This document shows, piece by piece, positions 1 to 11,445 of a stretch of DNA of 64,000 nucleotides. The translations under genes and the position numbers were made by a program. Each line of letters opens with the position of its first letter. The first letter of the stretch is position 1. Where the stretch lies: contig QFXG01000015.1 in the NCBI GenBank assembly GCA_003402285.1, positions 121,094 through 185,093 of the forward strand. Reading direction: 5' to 3'. The notes under the pieces were generated by a model that had not been told where the DNA came from, did no database searches, and saw only the letters and a program-made list of their open reading frames with translations. The stretch is from Candidatus Nitrotoga sp. SPKER. Its GTDB lineage: Bacteria; Pseudomonadota; Gammaproteobacteria; Burkholderiales; Gallionellaceae.

Positions 1-1
1 T

Positions 2-868
2 GCTTTCCGTGAGCGTGAAGATTTAATGGATGTGTACGAGGCAGTATCTGGCGCACGATTGCACGCTGCCTATTACCGTCCAGGCGGGGTCTATCGAGAT
101 TTACCTGATTCTATGCCTTTATATCAAGCGTCCAAGATTCACAACGCCAATGCTGTAAAGAAGATGAATGAGAACCGTGAAGGTTCCTTGCTGGATTTTA
201 TGGAAGACTTCGCAAATCGTTTTCCCGCCTGCGTAGATGAATACGAGACTTTACTGACAGACAACCGGATCTGGAAACAACGCACCGTCGGCATCGGTGT
301 GGTCACTCCGGAACGCGCATTGGCGCTTGGCTTCAGCGGCGCCATGCTACGCGGCTCCGGTATTGCTTGGGACTTACGCAAAAAACAACCTTACGAAATA
401 TATAACCGTCTCGATTTCGATATCCCTGTGGGGGTTGAAGGTGATTGCTATGACCGTTATCTGGTGCGTGTGGAAGAGATGCGTCAATCAAACCGTATTA
501 TCAAACAATGCATCAGCTGGTTACGTCAGAATCCTGGCCCGGTGATAGTAAATAATTTCAAGGTTGCGCCTCCCAAGCGCGAATCAATGAAGCAAAATAT
601 GGAAGAATTGATCCACCACTTCAAGCTATTTACTGAGGGTATGCATGTTCCGTCGGGCGAAGCGTATGCGGCAGTAGAACATCCTAAGGGTGAATTCGGC
701 ATTTACATAATTTCCGATGGGGCGAATAAACCTTATCGTCTGAAAATTCGTGCTCCCGGTTTTGCTCATATCGCTGCGCTGGACGAAATGGCGCGTGGTC
801 ATATGATTGCCGATGTAGTAGCGATTATTGGTACGCAAGATATAGTTTTTGGAGAAGTTGACCGCTGA
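2..868 (+). CDS. nuoD: NADH-quinone oxidoreductase subunit D (3' part, start outside window)
   Basis: This is the 49-kDa-type subunit of complex I, which with NuoB forms the quinone pocket of the peripheral arm on the cytoplasmic face of the inner membrane. The frame is open from base 2, so the N-terminal part lies upstream; the visible part begins in the conserved stretch [18 protein letters not shown], followed by HAAYYRPGG. It ends in the family's usual DIVFGEVDR terminus. The separate nuoD (not fused to nuoC) is usual for betaproteobacteria. A Shine-Dalgarno-like GGAGAAG lies inside its last codons and would serve the small ORF that overlaps its stop codon. Identification is secure. Confidence 0.97.
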   Translation, partial: AFREREDLMDVYEAVSGARLHAAYYRPGGVYRDLPDSMPLYQASKIHNANAVKKMNENREGSLLDFMEDFANRFPACVDEYETLLTDNRIWKQRTVGIGVVTPERALALGFSGAMLRGSGIAWDLRKKQPYEIYNRLDFDIPVGVEGDCYDRYLVRVEEMRQSNRIIKQCISWLRQNPGPVIVNNFKVAPPKRESMKQNMEELIHHFKLFTEGMHVPSGEAYAAVEHPKGEFGIYIISDGANKPYRLKIRAPGFAHIAALDEMARGHMIADVVAIIGTQDIVFGEVDR

Positions 869-972
869 TGGATACCTTTAATAATTCTGAATTCGTCATT
901 TCCGTGAACGTTCAATCAAAAAGTCGAATCCTCGCTTTTATTGTGACAACGGCATTTTTAGAGGTTCTTTAA
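868..972 (+). CDS. Candidate 34-residue small protein between nuoD and nuoE
   Basis: An ATG at 868 overlaps the nuoD stop codon by one base (TGATG), and the TAA stop at 970-972 overlaps the nuoE start by one base (TAATG). A ribosome binding site GGAGAAG sits at 851-857 with suitable spacing. The product starts MDTFNNSEF, has a basic patch QSKSR and then a hydrophobic stretch ILAFIVTTAFLEVL, which could be a short membrane segment. I do not recognise a family. The frame exactly fills the nuoD-nuoE gap, which is what a translationally coupled gene would look like; a 34-codon open frame alone could arise by chance, so this remains a candidate. Confidence 0.45.
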   Translation: MDTFNNSEFVISVNVQSKSRILAFIVTTAFLEVL

Positions 973-1451
973 TGCTATCCGAGCAAGTTCGAGAAAAAAC
1001 AGATCGTGAGCTGAAGAAGTATCCGCCCGATCGAAAACAATCTGCAGTGATGTCTGCATTGCGTTTCATTCAAGATGAAAAGGGCTGGATAAACACCGAG
1101 GATATGGCCGATGTTGCGGCCTATCTCGACATGCCACAGATGAGTGTGTATGAAGTGGCGACTTTTTATAACATGTATAACCTGAAGCCCATGGGGCGGC
1201 ACACACTTACGGTATGTACTAATCTGTCCTGCCAATTAGTGGGTGCCACGGAAACATTAAATTATATTAAAAACAAGCTGGGAATCGGAGTGGGTGAAGT
1301 GACAGCTGATGGTAAGTTCGGTCTGCGTGAAGGTGAATGCCAGAACGTCTGTGATGAGGCACCCCTATTTATGATCAACAACAAAAAGACGTGCGGTCAT
1401 CTCACTAAAGAAAAAATCGATCAAATTTTGGCGGAATTGGATAAAGAATGA
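972..1451 (+). CDS. nuoE: NADH-quinone oxidoreductase subunit E
   Basis: This is the 24-kDa-type subunit of complex I (159 residues), with a helical N-terminal part and a thioredoxin-like domain that holds the [2Fe-2S] cluster N1a. The ligands are visible as CTNLSC near residue 82 and ECQNVC near residue 123. The second motif is slightly off the common ECLGAC form but keeps the C-x3-C spacing. AGAGG lies about 6 bases before the ATG. The gene overlaps nuoF by four bases (ATGA), so the two are translationally coupled. It works with NuoF and NuoG in the NADH-oxidising module. Confidence 0.97.
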   Translation: MLSEQVREKTDRELKKYPPDRKQSAVMSALRFIQDEKGWINTEDMADVAAYLDMPQMSVYEVATFYNMYNLKPMGRHTLTVCTNLSCQLVGATETLNYIKNKLGIGVGEVTADGKFGLREGECQNVCDEAPLFMINNKKTCGHLTKEKIDQILAELDKE

Positions 1452-2719
1452 GCACACCCATTCTTCTTAATACCATGCATTTTGACCAACCATGGACGCT
1501 GAAAAACTACCTCAAAGTAGGTGGCTACCAAGCGCTGCGTAAAATATTGGCAGAAAAAATGACGCCCGAGTCTATCATCACCGAAGTAAAAAATTCCGGC
1601 CTGCGCGGTCGCGGAGGTGCTGGTTTTCCTACCGGCCTGAAATGGAGCTTTATGCCGCGCAACTACCAGGGCGATAAATATCTGGTATGCAATTCTGATG
1701 AGGGCGAGCCGGGTACCTTCAAGGATAGAGACATTCTGCGCTACAACCCACACATTCTCATAGAAGGTATGGCTATCGCCGCCTATACCATGGGAGTTAA
1801 GGTAGGTTACAACTATGTGCACGGCGAGATTTTCGAATCCTATGAACGCATGGAGGCTGCGGGTGAAGAAGCACGTGCAGCGGGCTATCTAGGTGACAAC
1901 ATATTGGGCAGCGATTTTAGTTTCGACCTACATAATCATCTGGGCTATGGTGCTTACATTTGTGGTGAAGAAACTGCACTGCTCGAATCCCTTGAAGGCA
2001 AAAAAGGTCAGCCGCGTTTCAAACCACCGTTCCCGGCGAGTTTTGGTTTATATGGTAAACCGACTACCATAAACAACACCGAAACCTTCGCCAGCATTCC
2101 TTACATTATTATTAACGGCGGGCAAAAATTCCTTGAGCTGGGTAGACCAAACAATGGCGGAATTAAATTGTTTTCAATTTCCGGTCACGTTAACAAACCA
2201 GGAAATTTTGAGGTTCCGCTCGGAACGCCTTTCAAAACATTACTGGAAATGGCCGGAGGAATGCGCGGCAACCGTAAGTTAAAAGCCTGTATACCCGGTG
2301 GATCTTCCATGCCAGTTTTACCTGGCGAGATCATGATGGATCTCGATATGGACTATGATTCCATCGCCAAGGCGGGTTCTATGCTAGGTACAGGCGCGAT
2401 CATCATCATGGACGAGACGACCTGTATGGTGCGCGCACTAGAGCGTCTGGCCTATTTTTATTTCGAAGAATCATGTGGTCAATGCACGCCGTGCCGTGAA
2501 GGCACGGGCTGGTTATATCGGATCATAAACCGTATCGAAAAAGGGGAAGGCCGCCCGGAAGATCTAGATCTTTTACTTGACCTATGCGAAAACATTGCCG
2601 GCCGCACTATTTGCGCGCTTGGTGATGCCGCCGCCTGGCCAGTGCAAGGCTTTCTTAAACATTTCCGTAGCGAGTTTGAATATCACATCGAACACAAACG
2701 TTGTTTGGTGCAAGACTGA
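1448..2719 (+). CDS. nuoF: NADH-quinone oxidoreductase subunit F
   Basis: This is the 51-kDa-type subunit of complex I (423 residues), which binds NADH and FMN and passes electrons to the [4Fe-4S] cluster N3. The glycine-rich nucleotide-binding segment [13 protein letters not shown] is near residue 54 and the cluster motif [13 protein letters not shown] is near residue 346, with the fourth cysteine further down in RTICALGD. The length is normal for the family. The start overlaps the nuoE stop by four bases, and nuoG follows after 14 bases behind a GGTGAG-like site. Confidence 0.98.
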   Translation: MSTPILLNTMHFDQPWTLKNYLKVGGYQALRKILAEKMTPESIITEVKNSGLRGRGGAGFPTGLKWSFMPRNYQGDKYLVCNSDEGEPGTFKDRDILRYNPHILIEGMAIAAYTMGVKVGYNYVHGEIFESYERMEAAGEEARAAGYLGDNILGSDFSFDLHNHLGYGAYICGEETALLESLEGKKGQPRFKPPFPASFGLYGKPTTINNTETFASIPYIIINGGQKFLELGRPNNGGIKLFSISGHVNKPGNFEVPLGTPFKTLLEMAGGMRGNRKLKACIPGGSSMPVLPGEIMMDLDMDYDSIAKAGSMLGTGAIIIMDETTCMVRALERLAYFYFEESCGQCTPCREGTGWLYRIINRIEKGEGRPEDLDLLLDLCENIAGRTICALGDAAAWPVQGFLKHFRSEFEYHIEHKRCLVQD

Positions 2720-2733
2720 CGGTTAGGTGAGCA

Positions 2734-5088
2734 ATGATTAACATTGAAATTGACGGCAAGCACATTGAAGTCGAAAACGGCTGTTCTGTGATCGATGCAG
2801 CGGATCGATTGGGTATTTACATCCCCCATTTTTGTTACCACAAGAAATTATCTATCGCGGCTAATTGTCGCATGTGTTTGGTACAGATAGAAAAAGCACC
2901 TAAGCCACTGCCCGCTTGTGCCACACCAGTGGCCGAAGGCATGAAGGTTTTTACTGCTTCCGAACAAGCTGTAAAAGCGCAAAAAGGCGTAATGGAATTC
3001 TTGCTGATTAATCATCCATTGGATTGCCCAATATGTGATCAGGGCGGGGAATGTGAGTTACAGGATCTAGCAGTCGGTTACGGTGGCAGTGCCTCGCGTT
3101 ACAGCGAAGAGAAACGCGTCGTGTTACACAAGGACATCGGCCCTTTGGTAGCTGCCGAAGAGATGAGCCGCTGTATCAACTGTACCCGTTGCGTGCGTTT
3201 CGGCACCGAAATTGGTGGGGCAACAGAGCTGGGACAAGCTTTCCGAGGTGAACATGCGGAAATTATGGCTTTCATGTCTGACACGGTAGATTCCGAATTA
3301 TCCGGTAATATGATAGACCTCTGTCCGGTCGGCGCACTTACCAGCAAACCATTTCGCTATAGTGCCCGCACTTGGGAGTTATCGCGCCGTAAGTCTATTA
3401 GTCCGCATGATAGCTTGGGTTCGAACCTAGCGGTGCAGGTCAAAAACAACCACGTGATGCGTGTCCTGCCGATTGAGAATGAAGATATCAATGAGTGTTG
3501 GCTATCCGATAAAGATCGCTTTAGCTACGAAGGATTGAATTCGACTGAACGTCTTACCAAGCCGATGATCAAGCAAGGTGGAAAATGGCTGGAAGTAGAG
3601 TGGCAAGTCGCGCTGGAGTATGTAACTAACGGACTGCGCCAAATTGTTCATAAAGCGGGTGCAGAGCACATAGGCGCATTAGCCACGCCACATTCCACAC
3701 TGGAAGAACTGTATTTATTGCAGAAACTGGTGCGCGGCTTAGGCAGCCATAACGTGGATTTCCGTCTACGGCAATCTGATTTCAGCGCCGACAGCAAACA
3801 GACAGGTGCACCTTGGCTAGGTATGGCAGTGGCAGATATTAATCATGTTGACCGCTTCCTGTTAGTGGGCAGTTTCTTGCGCAAAGACCATCCACTACTG
3901 GCGTCACGCGTGCGTCAGGCAACGAAAAAAGGCGCGCAAGTTAATCTAATACATGCTACCGATGACGATCTGCTAATGCCTCTCGCCAACAAGGAGATCG
4001 TTCCACCAACCGAAATGACGACGGTATTGGCACAAGTGTTGAAGGCGCTAGCCATAACCAAGCAGGCAACACTGGATACTAGCGTACAAGAAGCTGTACA
4101 GTCTGTAACACTGTCAGCCAGCGCGCAAGCAATGGCTGACAGTCTCGCCAGCGGTGAGCGTGTTGCCATTTTGCTCGGCAACTTCGCACAGCAGCATCCA
4201 CAAGCATCACAACTACAACTCCTGGCGCAGCACATTGCCGCACTCTGCGGAGCAACGTTTGGCTTCTTAGGCGAAGCAGCCAATAGTGTAGGCGGGTATT
4301 TGGCGCAAGCGGTGCCATTCGTCGGTACTGCACATGGCATGAATGCATCCACAATGCTAGCCGCTCCGCGCAAAGCTTATATCTTGCTGAATGTAGAAGC
4401 AGAACTGGATACGCACAATCCGCAGCAGGCATTAGCTGCAATGAATGCAGCAGACATGGTTGTAGCGTTAAGCGCTTACAAGCACCATGCTACCGAATAC
4501 GCCGATGTGTTATTGCCAATTGCTCCATTTACTGAAACCTCCGGGACTTTTGTCAGCTCTGAAGGCCGTGCGCAAAGCTTCAAAGGCACAGTCCAGCCAT
4601 CAGGCGAAGCGCGTCCAGCATGGAAGGTACTCCGCGTCTTGGGAAACATGCTGAATATATCTGGTTTTGATTACAACAACAGCGAAACAGTTCGCGATGA
4701 AGCGCTGGGCAGCGCAGACGTGTCTGCCAAACTTGGCAACATCTTGCATGGTATGACGGCGCAAGCTACAACTTGGAATGTCGCTGAATTACAGCGCGTC
4801 AGCGATGTACCAATTTATGCCGCTGATGCCATTGTACGCCGCGCCGCTTCGCTACAAAAAACCCGCGATGCCGCCACTCCACGTGCACTAATGCATAGCG
4901 TGGAACTAACGAAACTCAACCTGAAGCCTGGTGAAATGGTCAAATTAACGCAAGGCCATGGCAGTGCACGACTAACTATAATTGCAGATGACAGCTTACC
5001 CCATGGCATTGTGCGTGTGGCTGCAGGCCATGCCATCACGGCAGAACTGGGAGCAATGTTTGGAGATATTATGGTGGATCGCGCATGA
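2734..5088 (+). CDS. nuoG: NADH-quinone oxidoreductase subunit G
   Basis: This is the 75-kDa-type subunit of complex I (784 residues). The N-terminal ferredoxin-like domain has the [2Fe-2S] ligands in HFCYHKKL and ANCRMCLV, followed by [17 protein letters not shown] (His/Cys cluster N5) and [11 protein letters not shown] with [12 protein letters not shown] (cluster N4). The rest resembles a molybdopterin-oxidoreductase fold that has lost its cofactor role, as is usual for NuoG. The C-terminal third is alanine- and glutamine-rich and less conserved. The stop overlaps the nuoH start (ATGA, 5085-5088), which indicates coupled translation. Confidence 0.97.
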   Translation: MINIEIDGKHIEVENGCSVIDAADRLGIYIPHFCYHKKLSIAANCRMCLVQIEKAPKPLPACATPVAEGMKVFTASEQAVKAQKGVMEFLLINHPLDCPICDQGGECELQDLAVGYGGSASRYSEEKRVVLHKDIGPLVAAEEMSRCINCTRCVRFGTEIGGATELGQAFRGEHAEIMAFMSDTVDSELSGNMIDLCPVGALTSKPFRYSARTWELSRRKSISPHDSLGSNLAVQVKNNHVMRVLPIENEDINECWLSDKDRFSYEGLNSTERLTKPMIKQGGKWLEVEWQVALEYVTNGLRQIVHKAGAEHIGALATPHSTLEELYLLQKLVRGLGSHNVDFRLRQSDFSADSKQTGAPWLGMAVADINHVDRFLLVGSFLRKDHPLLASRVRQATKKGAQVNLIHATDDDLLMPLANKEIVPPTEMTTVLAQVLKALAITKQATLDTSVQEAVQSVTLSASAQAMADSLASGERVAILLGNFAQQHPQASQLQLLAQHIAALCGATFGFLGEAANSVGGYLAQAVPFVGTAHGMNASTMLAAPRKAYILLNVEAELDTHNPQQALAAMNAADMVVALSAYKHHATEYADVLLPIAPFTETSGTFVSSEGRAQSFKGTVQPSGEARPAWKVLRVLGNMLNISGFDYNNSETVRDEALGSADVSAKLGNILHGMTAQATTWNVAELQRVSDVPIYAADAIVRRAASLQKTRDAATPRALMHSVELTKLNLKPGEMVKLTQGHGSARLTIIADDSLPHGIVRVAAGHAITAELGAMFGDIMVDRA

Positions 5089-6125
5089 CAGAACTACTGC
5101 AGTACTTGCAAAACCTGCTTGGTGTCGCTTGGCTTCCGATCTGGACAGTGGTCAAAATTCTGGTCATCGTTGTGCCCATCATGCTGACTGTGGCATATCT
5201 GACTCTGGCAGAGCGCAAGGTAATTGGCTACATGCAGGTACGTATCGGTCCTAATCGGGTCGGCTATTTTGGACTGCTGCAACCGCTCGCCGATGGTCTC
5301 AAACTACTGCTCAAAGAAATTATCATCCCGTCCGGGTCGAATAAATTTTTGTTCGTAATCGCACCCGTCCTTGCGCTGACGCCTGCTTTGGCAGCTTGGG
5401 CAGTTGTCCCATTCGCCGATGGCATGGTACTGGCCGACATCAATGCTGGTTTACTCTATATCCTGGCAATGACATCACTTGGCGTGTACGGCATAATCAT
5501 TGCAGGTTGGGCATCAAACTCTAAATATGCCTTCATCGGTTCATTACGCTCAGCCGCACAGATTGTGTCGTACGAAATCCCCATGGGTTTTGCCTTGGTA
5601 TGTGTGCTAATGGTCTCGCAGAGCATGAATTTAGGCGACATAGTACTAGGTCAAAAAAGTAGCACGGGCCTATTCGGCTGGTATTTCATCCCGTTGTTTC
5701 CGATGTTCGTAGTGTACTTTATCTCCGGTGTAGCAGAGACAAATCGTGCGCCTTTCGACATGGCTGAAGGAGAGTCTGAAATTGTGGCCGGTTTCCACGT
5801 AGAATATTCCGGTATGGCATTTGCGCTATTTTTCCTGGCTGAATACGCCAACATGATTATGATTGCCATACTCACCGCGATTATGTTCTTGGGCGGTTGG
5901 CTACCTCCATTTGACATTGCTCCATTTAATTTGTTACCGGGAATATTCTGGCTATTAGCCAAAACATCCTTCGTGCTGTTTCTATTTTTATGGTTCCGTG
6001 CCACCTTCCCACGCTATCGCTACGACCAATTGATGCGCTTAGGCTGGAAGATATTTATTCCTCTCACACTGGTCTGGGTAGTAGTCATTGGTGCTTGGAT
6101 GCAAACTCCCTATTGGCTATGGTAA
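5085..6125 (+). CDS. nuoH: NADH-quinone oxidoreductase subunit H
   Basis: This is the ND1-type membrane subunit (346 residues, about eight transmembrane helices) that joins the peripheral arm to the membrane arm and forms part of the quinone channel. The conserved [11 protein letters not shown] segment near residue 42, followed by RIGPNRVG, and the acidic loop [15 protein letters not shown] near residue 219 are typical. The start overlaps nuoG by four bases. nuoI follows after 20 bases. Length and motifs fit an intact gene. Confidence 0.98.
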   Translation: MTELLQYLQNLLGVAWLPIWTVVKILVIVVPIMLTVAYLTLAERKVIGYMQVRIGPNRVGYFGLLQPLADGLKLLLKEIIIPSGSNKFLFVIAPVLALTPALAAWAVVPFADGMVLADINAGLLYILAMTSLGVYGIIIAGWASNSKYAFIGSLRSAAQIVSYEIPMGFALVCVLMVSQSMNLGDIVLGQKSSTGLFGWYFIPLFPMFVVYFISGVAETNRAPFDMAEGESEIVAGFHVEYSGMAFALFFLAEYANMIMIAILTAIMFLGGWLPPFDIAPFNLLPGIFWLLAKTSFVLFLFLWFRATFPRYRYDQLMRLGWKIFIPLTLVWVVVIGAWMQTPYWLW

Positions 6126-6145
6126 CAGCCAAGGATATAAAATAA

Positions 6146-6634
6146 ATGGAAAAAATCGCAAACTTCTTCAAAACTTTCCTGCTACTGGAACTAGTGAAAG
6201 GCATGGCCTTAACCGGACGACATTTTTTCGCACGCAAAATTACAGTGCAATTTCCCGAAGAAAAAACACCACAAGGTTTTCGTTTTCGTGGCCTGCATGC
6301 GCTACGTCGCTATGCCAATGATGAAGAACGCTGTATTGGCTGCAAATTATGCGAAGCGGTATGTCCGGCACTGGCTATCCATATTGAAACCGAAGAACGC
6401 ACTGATGGTACACGTCGAACCACACGCTATGACATTGATTTAGTCAAATGTATTTTTTGCGGTCTATGCGAAGAAGCTTGCCCGGTGGATGCCATTGTAG
6501 AGACTCGCATTCTGGAATACCACGGTGAGAAACGGGGCGACTTGTACTACACCAAGCCAATGTTACTGGCAGTAGGCGAAAAATATGAAGAACAAATTGC
6601 CAAAGATAAAGCGTTAGACGCAAAGTACCGTTAA
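6146..6634 (+). CDS. nuoI: NADH-quinone oxidoreductase subunit I
   Basis: This is the 23-kDa-type ferredoxin subunit (162 residues) that holds the two [4Fe-4S] clusters N6a and N6b and passes electrons towards NuoB. The two motifs are [12 protein letters not shown] near residue 60 and [12 protein letters not shown] near residue 99. An amphipathic N-terminal helix ([16 protein letters not shown]) probably lies on the membrane. It is followed by a 134-base spacer before nuoJ that contains no supported gene. Confidence 0.98.
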   Translation: MEKIANFFKTFLLLELVKGMALTGRHFFARKITVQFPEEKTPQGFRFRGLHALRRYANDEERCIGCKLCEAVCPALAIHIETEERTDGTRRTTRYDIDLVKCIFCGLCEEACPVDAIVETRILEYHGEKRGDLYYTKPMLLAVGEKYEEQIAKDKALDAKYR

Positions 6635-6768
6635 GAACATTTTTAAATCACTGTCATTCCTATGAAGATATGTATCTAGCTCGTTATTTTAAAATTATAC
6701 TTCTGAAGCCTGCTTTGAATTGGCTCTTCATAGACAACAATGCTCAACAGAGTTAAGGATTTGAGAAT

Positions 6769-7389
6769 ATGTTGATGAGTTTTAATACATTAGTTTTTTA
6801 TATGTTTGCCACAATTACCGTGCTTGCCGCGCTGCGCGTAATTACTGCGCGCAACCCGGTACATGCTGCATTGTTTTTGGTGTTGGCTTTTTGTAGCTCG
6901 GCTGGCATCTGGATACTACTGGAAGCGGAATTCCTGGCGATTACCCTTGTTCTAGTATATGTCGGCGCGGTGATGGTGCTCTTCCTGTTTGTAGTAATGA
7001 TGTTGGACATCAATCTGGAGCAGTTGCGCGAGGGTTTCTGGCGCTGGTTTCCGTTCGGTGCAATGCTGGCCGTCGTCATGGTGTTCCAAATGATATGGGT
7101 ACTGGGCAACCGCCGAACTGCTGAAACAGGTACAAAAGTGATCCAGCACGCTGCCAATTACAGTAACACCAAAGAGCTTGGGCGTTTGATTTACACCGAT
7201 TATGTTTACCCATTTGAGCTAGCGGCTGTACTTCTCTTAGTGGCGATTGTAGCTGCCATCGCACTCACCCTACGCCGTCGTAAAGATGTTAAATCGCAGG
7301 AACCGAATAAGCAGGTGTTGGTGAAGAAAGCAGACCGCCTTCGTATTGTATCAATGGTGGCAGAAGGTAAAAAGGACAGCGTGCAGTAG
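6769..7389 (+). CDS. nuoJ: NADH-quinone oxidoreductase subunit J
   Basis: This is the ND6-type membrane subunit (206 residues, about five transmembrane helices). The conserved segment VYVGAVMVLFLFVVMML lies near residue 63. After the last helix there is a charged C-terminal tail of about 40 residues (RRRKDVKSQEPNKQ and on), which is common in betaproteobacterial NuoJ. The gene is set off by unusually long spacers on both sides (134 and 152 bases), so it may have its own translation signals or an internal promoter. I chose the ATG at 6769; a second ATG two codons later is also possible. Confidence 0.96.
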   Translation: MLMSFNTLVFYMFATITVLAALRVITARNPVHAALFLVLAFCSSAGIWILLEAEFLAITLVLVYVGAVMVLFLFVVMMLDINLEQLREGFWRWFPFGAMLAVVMVFQMIWVLGNRRTAETGTKVIQHAANYSNTKELGRLIYTDYVYPFELAAVLLLVAIVAAIALTLRRRKDVKSQEPNKQVLVKKADRLRIVSMVAEGKKDSVQ

Positions 7390-7541
7390 TGAGTGAAATA
7401 TACCGCGATGTCATTACTACAGTGGTATGCATCTAGTGTTTTTTTACAAAAGGTGTTGTTGAATTATTAATCACCTTGGCTGACTGGTCGCAGTGTAACG
7501 GCATCTGTCGTGATTACCTGCAGATTCAATAGGGAAAGTAT

Positions 7542-7853
7542 ATGTTGAACTTGAGTTTGTCACATTATTTAATTTTCGGAGCAATTTTGTTTGCTATTGG
7601 CGTGGTGGGCATTTTTCTAAACCGGAAAAATATCATCGTACTGTTAATGTCGATTGAATTGATGTTGCTCGCAGTAAATACAAATTTTGTCGCCTTCTCA
7701 CATTATCTGAACGATATTTCTGGACAAATATTCGTATTCTTTATCCTCACCGTGGCTGCTGCTGAAGCAGCCATTGGCTTAGCGATTCTGATAGTGTTAT
7801 TTCGTAATCTGCGTACCATCAACGTAGATGATCTCGGCAGCTTGAAAGGCTAA
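7542..7853 (+). CDS. nuoK: NADH-quinone oxidoreductase subunit K
   Basis: This is the ND4L-type antiporter-like membrane subunit (103 residues, three helices). It carries the buried glutamates expected for proton transfer: one in the segment [13 protein letters not shown] and one in [13 protein letters not shown]. The length is standard. AGGGAAA lies 6 bases before the ATG. nuoL begins 9 bases after the stop. Confidence 0.97.
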   Translation: MLNLSLSHYLIFGAILFAIGVVGIFLNRKNIIVLLMSIELMLLAVNTNFVAFSHYLNDISGQIFVFFILTVAAAEAAIGLAILIVLFRNLRTINVDDLGSLKG

Positions 7854-7862
7854 CAGCGCATC

Positions 7863-9908
7863 ATGAGTACTATGGAAAATCTATATTTGCTAGTTCCTTT
7901 GGCTCCCTTAGTAGGCGCAATAATCGCCGGTTTGTTCGGTAAAATCCTGGGACGCACATGGACACATCGCACTACTATTCTGCTGGTAGCCGTGTCTTTC
8001 GGTGCCTCGCTACTGGTTTTTCAGGATGTCATGGCAGGGCACACTTTCAACGGCACCGTTTATCAATGGATAACCACGGGTGATACGCGATTCGAGGTCG
8101 GATTCCTGATCGACCGTCTAACCGTAATGATGATGCTGGTGGTGACTTTCGTATCCCTAATGGTACATATTTATACTATAGGCTATATGGTTGAAGATGC
8201 TGGCTATCAACGCTTCTTTAGTTATATTTCACTGTTTACCTTTTCCATGCTGATGTTGGTAATGGCCAATAACTTTCTCCAGCTATTTTTTGGCTGGGAA
8301 GCAGTCGGTTTAGTGTCTTATTTATTGATTGGTTTTTGGTATACACGCCCTACGGCAACTTACGCCAACCTTAAGGCTTTCTTGGTCAACCGCGTAGGAG
8401 ATTTCGGTTTTTTACTCGGTATCGGCTTGGTTTTGATGGTGTTTGGAACACTGGATTACGCTTCAGTATTTGCCAGTTCGCACCTTTACGCCAACGACAT
8501 CGCACCGATTCCTGGTGTATCGTGGAATGTAATTAGCGCAATCTGTATCCTACTGTTCATTGGTGCGATGGGGAAATCCGCACAGTTTCCACTGCATGTC
8601 TGGCTACCAGACTCGATGGAAGGTCCAACTCCTATTTCCGCACTGATCCACGCTGCGACGATGGTAACCGCCGGAATTTTTATGGTGGCACGCATGTCAC
8701 CGCTGTTTGAACTATCGGACACTGCGTTATCCTTTGTTATGGTAATTGGTGCTATTACTGCCTTGTTCATGGGCTTCCTCGGCATTATCCAGAACGATAT
8801 CAAACGTGTGATAGCCTATTCCACGCTGTCACAACTGGGCTACATGACGGTAGCACTGGGCGCCTCTGCTTATTCCGTGGCGATTTTTCATCTAATGACC
8901 CACGCTTTTTTCAAGGCGTTGCTTTTCCTTGCGGCTGGTTCTGTGATTATCGCCATGCATCATGTTCAGGACATCCGCCAGATGGGAGGTTTGCGTAAAT
9001 ATATGCCGATCACTTGGTTCACTTTTCTGATTGGCTCACTGGCGTTAATTGGCACTCCATTCCTGTCCGGTTTCTATTCCAAAGATAGTATTATCGAAGC
9101 AGTAGCGTTGTCGCATCTTCCCGGATCTGGCTTCGCTTACTTTGCAGTGGTAGTTGGCGTTTTCGTTACGGCCTTCTATTCGTTCCGCTTGTATTTCCTG
9201 GTGTTTCATGGCAAAGAGCATTTCAATCATGCTCATTCTGTTGCGCATAGTTCTCAGGATGCCCCTCAAGACAACCATGCTGACATCCATGTTACGCACG
9301 ATGACCATCATGGTTTAGCTCCGGGCCAGAAGCCACATGAAACCTCATGGGTAGTCTGGATGCCTTTAGTGTTACTCGCGATCCCTTCTATAATTATTGG
9401 TTACCTTGCTATCGAACCAATGTTGTTTGGTGACTATTTCAAGAGTGCGATTTTTATCAACCACGAGCTGCATCCATCCATGGAGGAGTTAAAGCACGAG
9501 TTTCACGGTGCTTGGTCCATGACAATGCATGGACTATCTTCTTTACCATTTTGGCTGGCAATGACCGGAGTAGTAATGGCATGGATTTTTTACCTGAAAG
9601 TCCCGAGTATTCCTGAAGCAATCAAACAAAAATTTAGTTTCATCTACACAGTGCTGGACAACAAGTATTACTTTGACCGTTTTAATGACTGGTTCTTTGC
9701 CTCTGGTGCCCGTAAGACGAGCCGCTTCTTATGGAAATTTGGCGATATAAAACTGATTGATGGCCTCATGGTAAACGGCACTGCACGTTTGGTAGGCATT
9801 TTCTCTAGCGTATTACGCCACATTCAGACCGGTTACATCTACCACTACGCATTTTCCATGATTATCGGCGTGTTTCTGCTGCTTACGATACGCACTTGGT
9901 TCGAATAA
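7863..9908 (+). CDS. nuoL: NADH-quinone oxidoreductase subunit L
   Basis: This is the ND5-type proton-pumping subunit at the far end of the membrane arm (681 residues, about 16 helices including the long lateral helix near the C terminus). Family motifs include FFGWEAVGLVSYLLIGFW near residue 142 and the pumping lysine segments GKSAQFPLHVWLPDSMEGP near residue 237 and LIHAATMVTAG. A histidine-rich loop (residues about 455-500, for example HSVAHSSQDAPQDNH) sits between helices and varies between species. It is followed by nuoM after 30 bases. Confidence 0.98.
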   Translation: MSTMENLYLLVPLAPLVGAIIAGLFGKILGRTWTHRTTILLVAVSFGASLLVFQDVMAGHTFNGTVYQWITTGDTRFEVGFLIDRLTVMMMLVVTFVSLMVHIYTIGYMVEDAGYQRFFSYISLFTFSMLMLVMANNFLQLFFGWEAVGLVSYLLIGFWYTRPTATYANLKAFLVNRVGDFGFLLGIGLVLMVFGTLDYASVFASSHLYANDIAPIPGVSWNVISAICILLFIGAMGKSAQFPLHVWLPDSMEGPTPISALIHAATMVTAGIFMVARMSPLFELSDTALSFVMVIGAITALFMGFLGIIQNDIKRVIAYSTLSQLGYMTVALGASAYSVAIFHLMTHAFFKALLFLAAGSVIIAMHHVQDIRQMGGLRKYMPITWFTFLIGSLALIGTPFLSGFYSKDSIIEAVALSHLPGSGFAYFAVVVGVFVTAFYSFRLYFLVFHGKEHFNHAHSVAHSSQDAPQDNHADIHVTHDDHHGLAPGQKPHETSWVVWMPLVLLAIPSIIIGYLAIEPMLFGDYFKSAIFINHELHPSMEELKHEFHGAWSMTMHGLSSLPFWLAMTGVVMAWIFYLKVPSIPEAIKQKFSFIYTVLDNKYYFDRFNDWFFASGARKTSRFLWKFGDIKLIDGLMVNGTARLVGIFSSVLRHIQTGYIYHYAFSMIIGVFLLLTIRTWFE

Positions 9909-9938
9909 TACGCACAGCGAGAAACTGAAGGAATAAGC

Positions 9939-11423
9939 ATGATTTTTGGATTTCCCCTATTAAGTGTTGCTATCTGGCTGCCCATTATTTTTGGTATGCT
10001 GGTTCTAGCCACTGGCAACGATCGCAATGCACCGTTAGCACGTGTCATTGCATTGGTTGGTTCGATTCTTGGTTTTCTGGTTACTATTCCGCTGTATGTT
10101 GGTTTTGACAAAATGACCAGCGTCATGCAGTTCGTTGAATTGCATAACTGGATTACCCATTTCAACATCCACTATCACCTCGGTGTAGACGGCATTTCAG
10201 TACTGTTCGTCCTGCTTAACAGTTTCTTTACTCCGCTGGTTGTAATCGCTGGCTGGAAGGTAATCGATAAACGCGTATCACAATACCTTGCTGCATTCCT
10301 CGTCATGTCCGGCTTGGTCAATGGCGTATTTGTCTCACTCGACGCGGTGTTATTCTATGTATTCTGGGAAGCCATGCTGATCCCGATGTTCATCATTATC
10401 GGTGTATGGGGTGGTTCTAATCGCGTTTATGCAGCGGTCAAGTTTTTTCTGTACACTTTTTTCGGTTCGGTACTGATGCTGATTGCACTGCTATACCTAT
10501 ACATCCAGTCCGGGGGTAGCTTCGCAATTCTGGATTATCATCAGATGGCCATCCCGATGACTGCGCAGATATTCATATTCATTGCCTTCTTTATGGCATT
10601 CTCGGTAAAGGTACCCATGTTCCCGGTACATACCTGGTTGCCCGATGCCCACGTAGAAGCGCCTACCGGTGGCTCTGTGGTGCTGGCGGCGATTCTGCTG
10701 AAAGTTGGAGCGTACGGTTTTATTCGCTTTTCCATGCCTATCGCACCGGATGCCAGCCATTACCTTTCTGGTGTGATGATCGCGCTATCGTTAATCGCGG
10801 TGGTCTATATTGGGCTGGTTGCATTAGTCCAAACCGACATGAAGAAACTAGTAGCGTATTCCTCTATTTCGCATATGGGTTTCGTTACGTTAGGTTTTTT
10901 TATTTTTAATGCCTACGGCATGGAAGGCGCGCTGTTACAGATGATCTCGCACGGCTTTGTATCAGGTGCGCTATTTCTATGTATAGGTGTGCTTTATGAT
11001 CGTATGCATACACGCAATATCGCCGACTATGGCGGCGTAGCCAATAAAATGCCAATGTTTGCCGCTTTCTTTATATTATTTGCCATGGCAAATGTCGGAC
11101 TACCAGGCACCAGCGGTTTTGTCGGTGAGTTCATGGTGATAATGGGTACGATCAAAGTCAATTTCTGGTATGCATTCACTGCCGCTAGCATACTTATTTT
11201 CGGCGCGGCCTACACACTATGGATGGTAAAGCGAGTCATCTTCGGTGCGGTGGCCAACCAGCACGTAGCGCAATTAACCGACATTACTTTGCGCGAAAAA
11301 TTGATGTTCATTATTTTGGCGCTGACTGTACTGGGTATGGGTCTGTATCCATTACCCTTCACCGAAATCATGCACACATCCGTAAACGACTTGCTGGTAC
11401 ATATTGCCCGCTCCAAGTTATAA
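9939..11423 (+). CDS. nuoM: NADH-quinone oxidoreductase subunit M
   Basis: This is the ND4-type antiporter-like proton-pumping subunit (494 residues, about 14 helices). Characteristic segments are [17 protein letters not shown] near residue 136, the pumping-site segment [19 protein letters not shown] near residue 228, and [13 protein letters not shown] near residue 305. GAAGGAATA precedes the ATG. The nuoN start lies 22 bases past the stop. Confidence 0.98.
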   Translation: MIFGFPLLSVAIWLPIIFGMLVLATGNDRNAPLARVIALVGSILGFLVTIPLYVGFDKMTSVMQFVELHNWITHFNIHYHLGVDGISVLFVLLNSFFTPLVVIAGWKVIDKRVSQYLAAFLVMSGLVNGVFVSLDAVLFYVFWEAMLIPMFIIIGVWGGSNRVYAAVKFFLYTFFGSVLMLIALLYLYIQSGGSFAILDYHQMAIPMTAQIFIFIAFFMAFSVKVPMFPVHTWLPDAHVEAPTGGSVVLAAILLKVGAYGFIRFSMPIAPDASHYLSGVMIALSLIAVVYIGLVALVQTDMKKLVAYSSISHMGFVTLGFFIFNAYGMEGALLQMISHGFVSGALFLCIGVLYDRMHTRNIADYGGVANKMPMFAAFFILFAMANVGLPGTSGFVGEFMVIMGTIKVNFWYAFTAASILIFGAAYTLWMVKRVIFGAVANQHVAQLTDITLREKLMFIILALTVLGMGLYPLPFTEIMHTSVNDLLVHIARSKL

Positions 11424-11445
11424 GCTATCACCCACCGAGGAATTT

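Noticed and set aside
3915..4441. Two overlapping antisense frames (152 and 120 residues) within nuoG
   Set aside because: They lie opposite a fully supported nuoG coding sequence and have cysteine-rich, patternless products typical of antisense frames.
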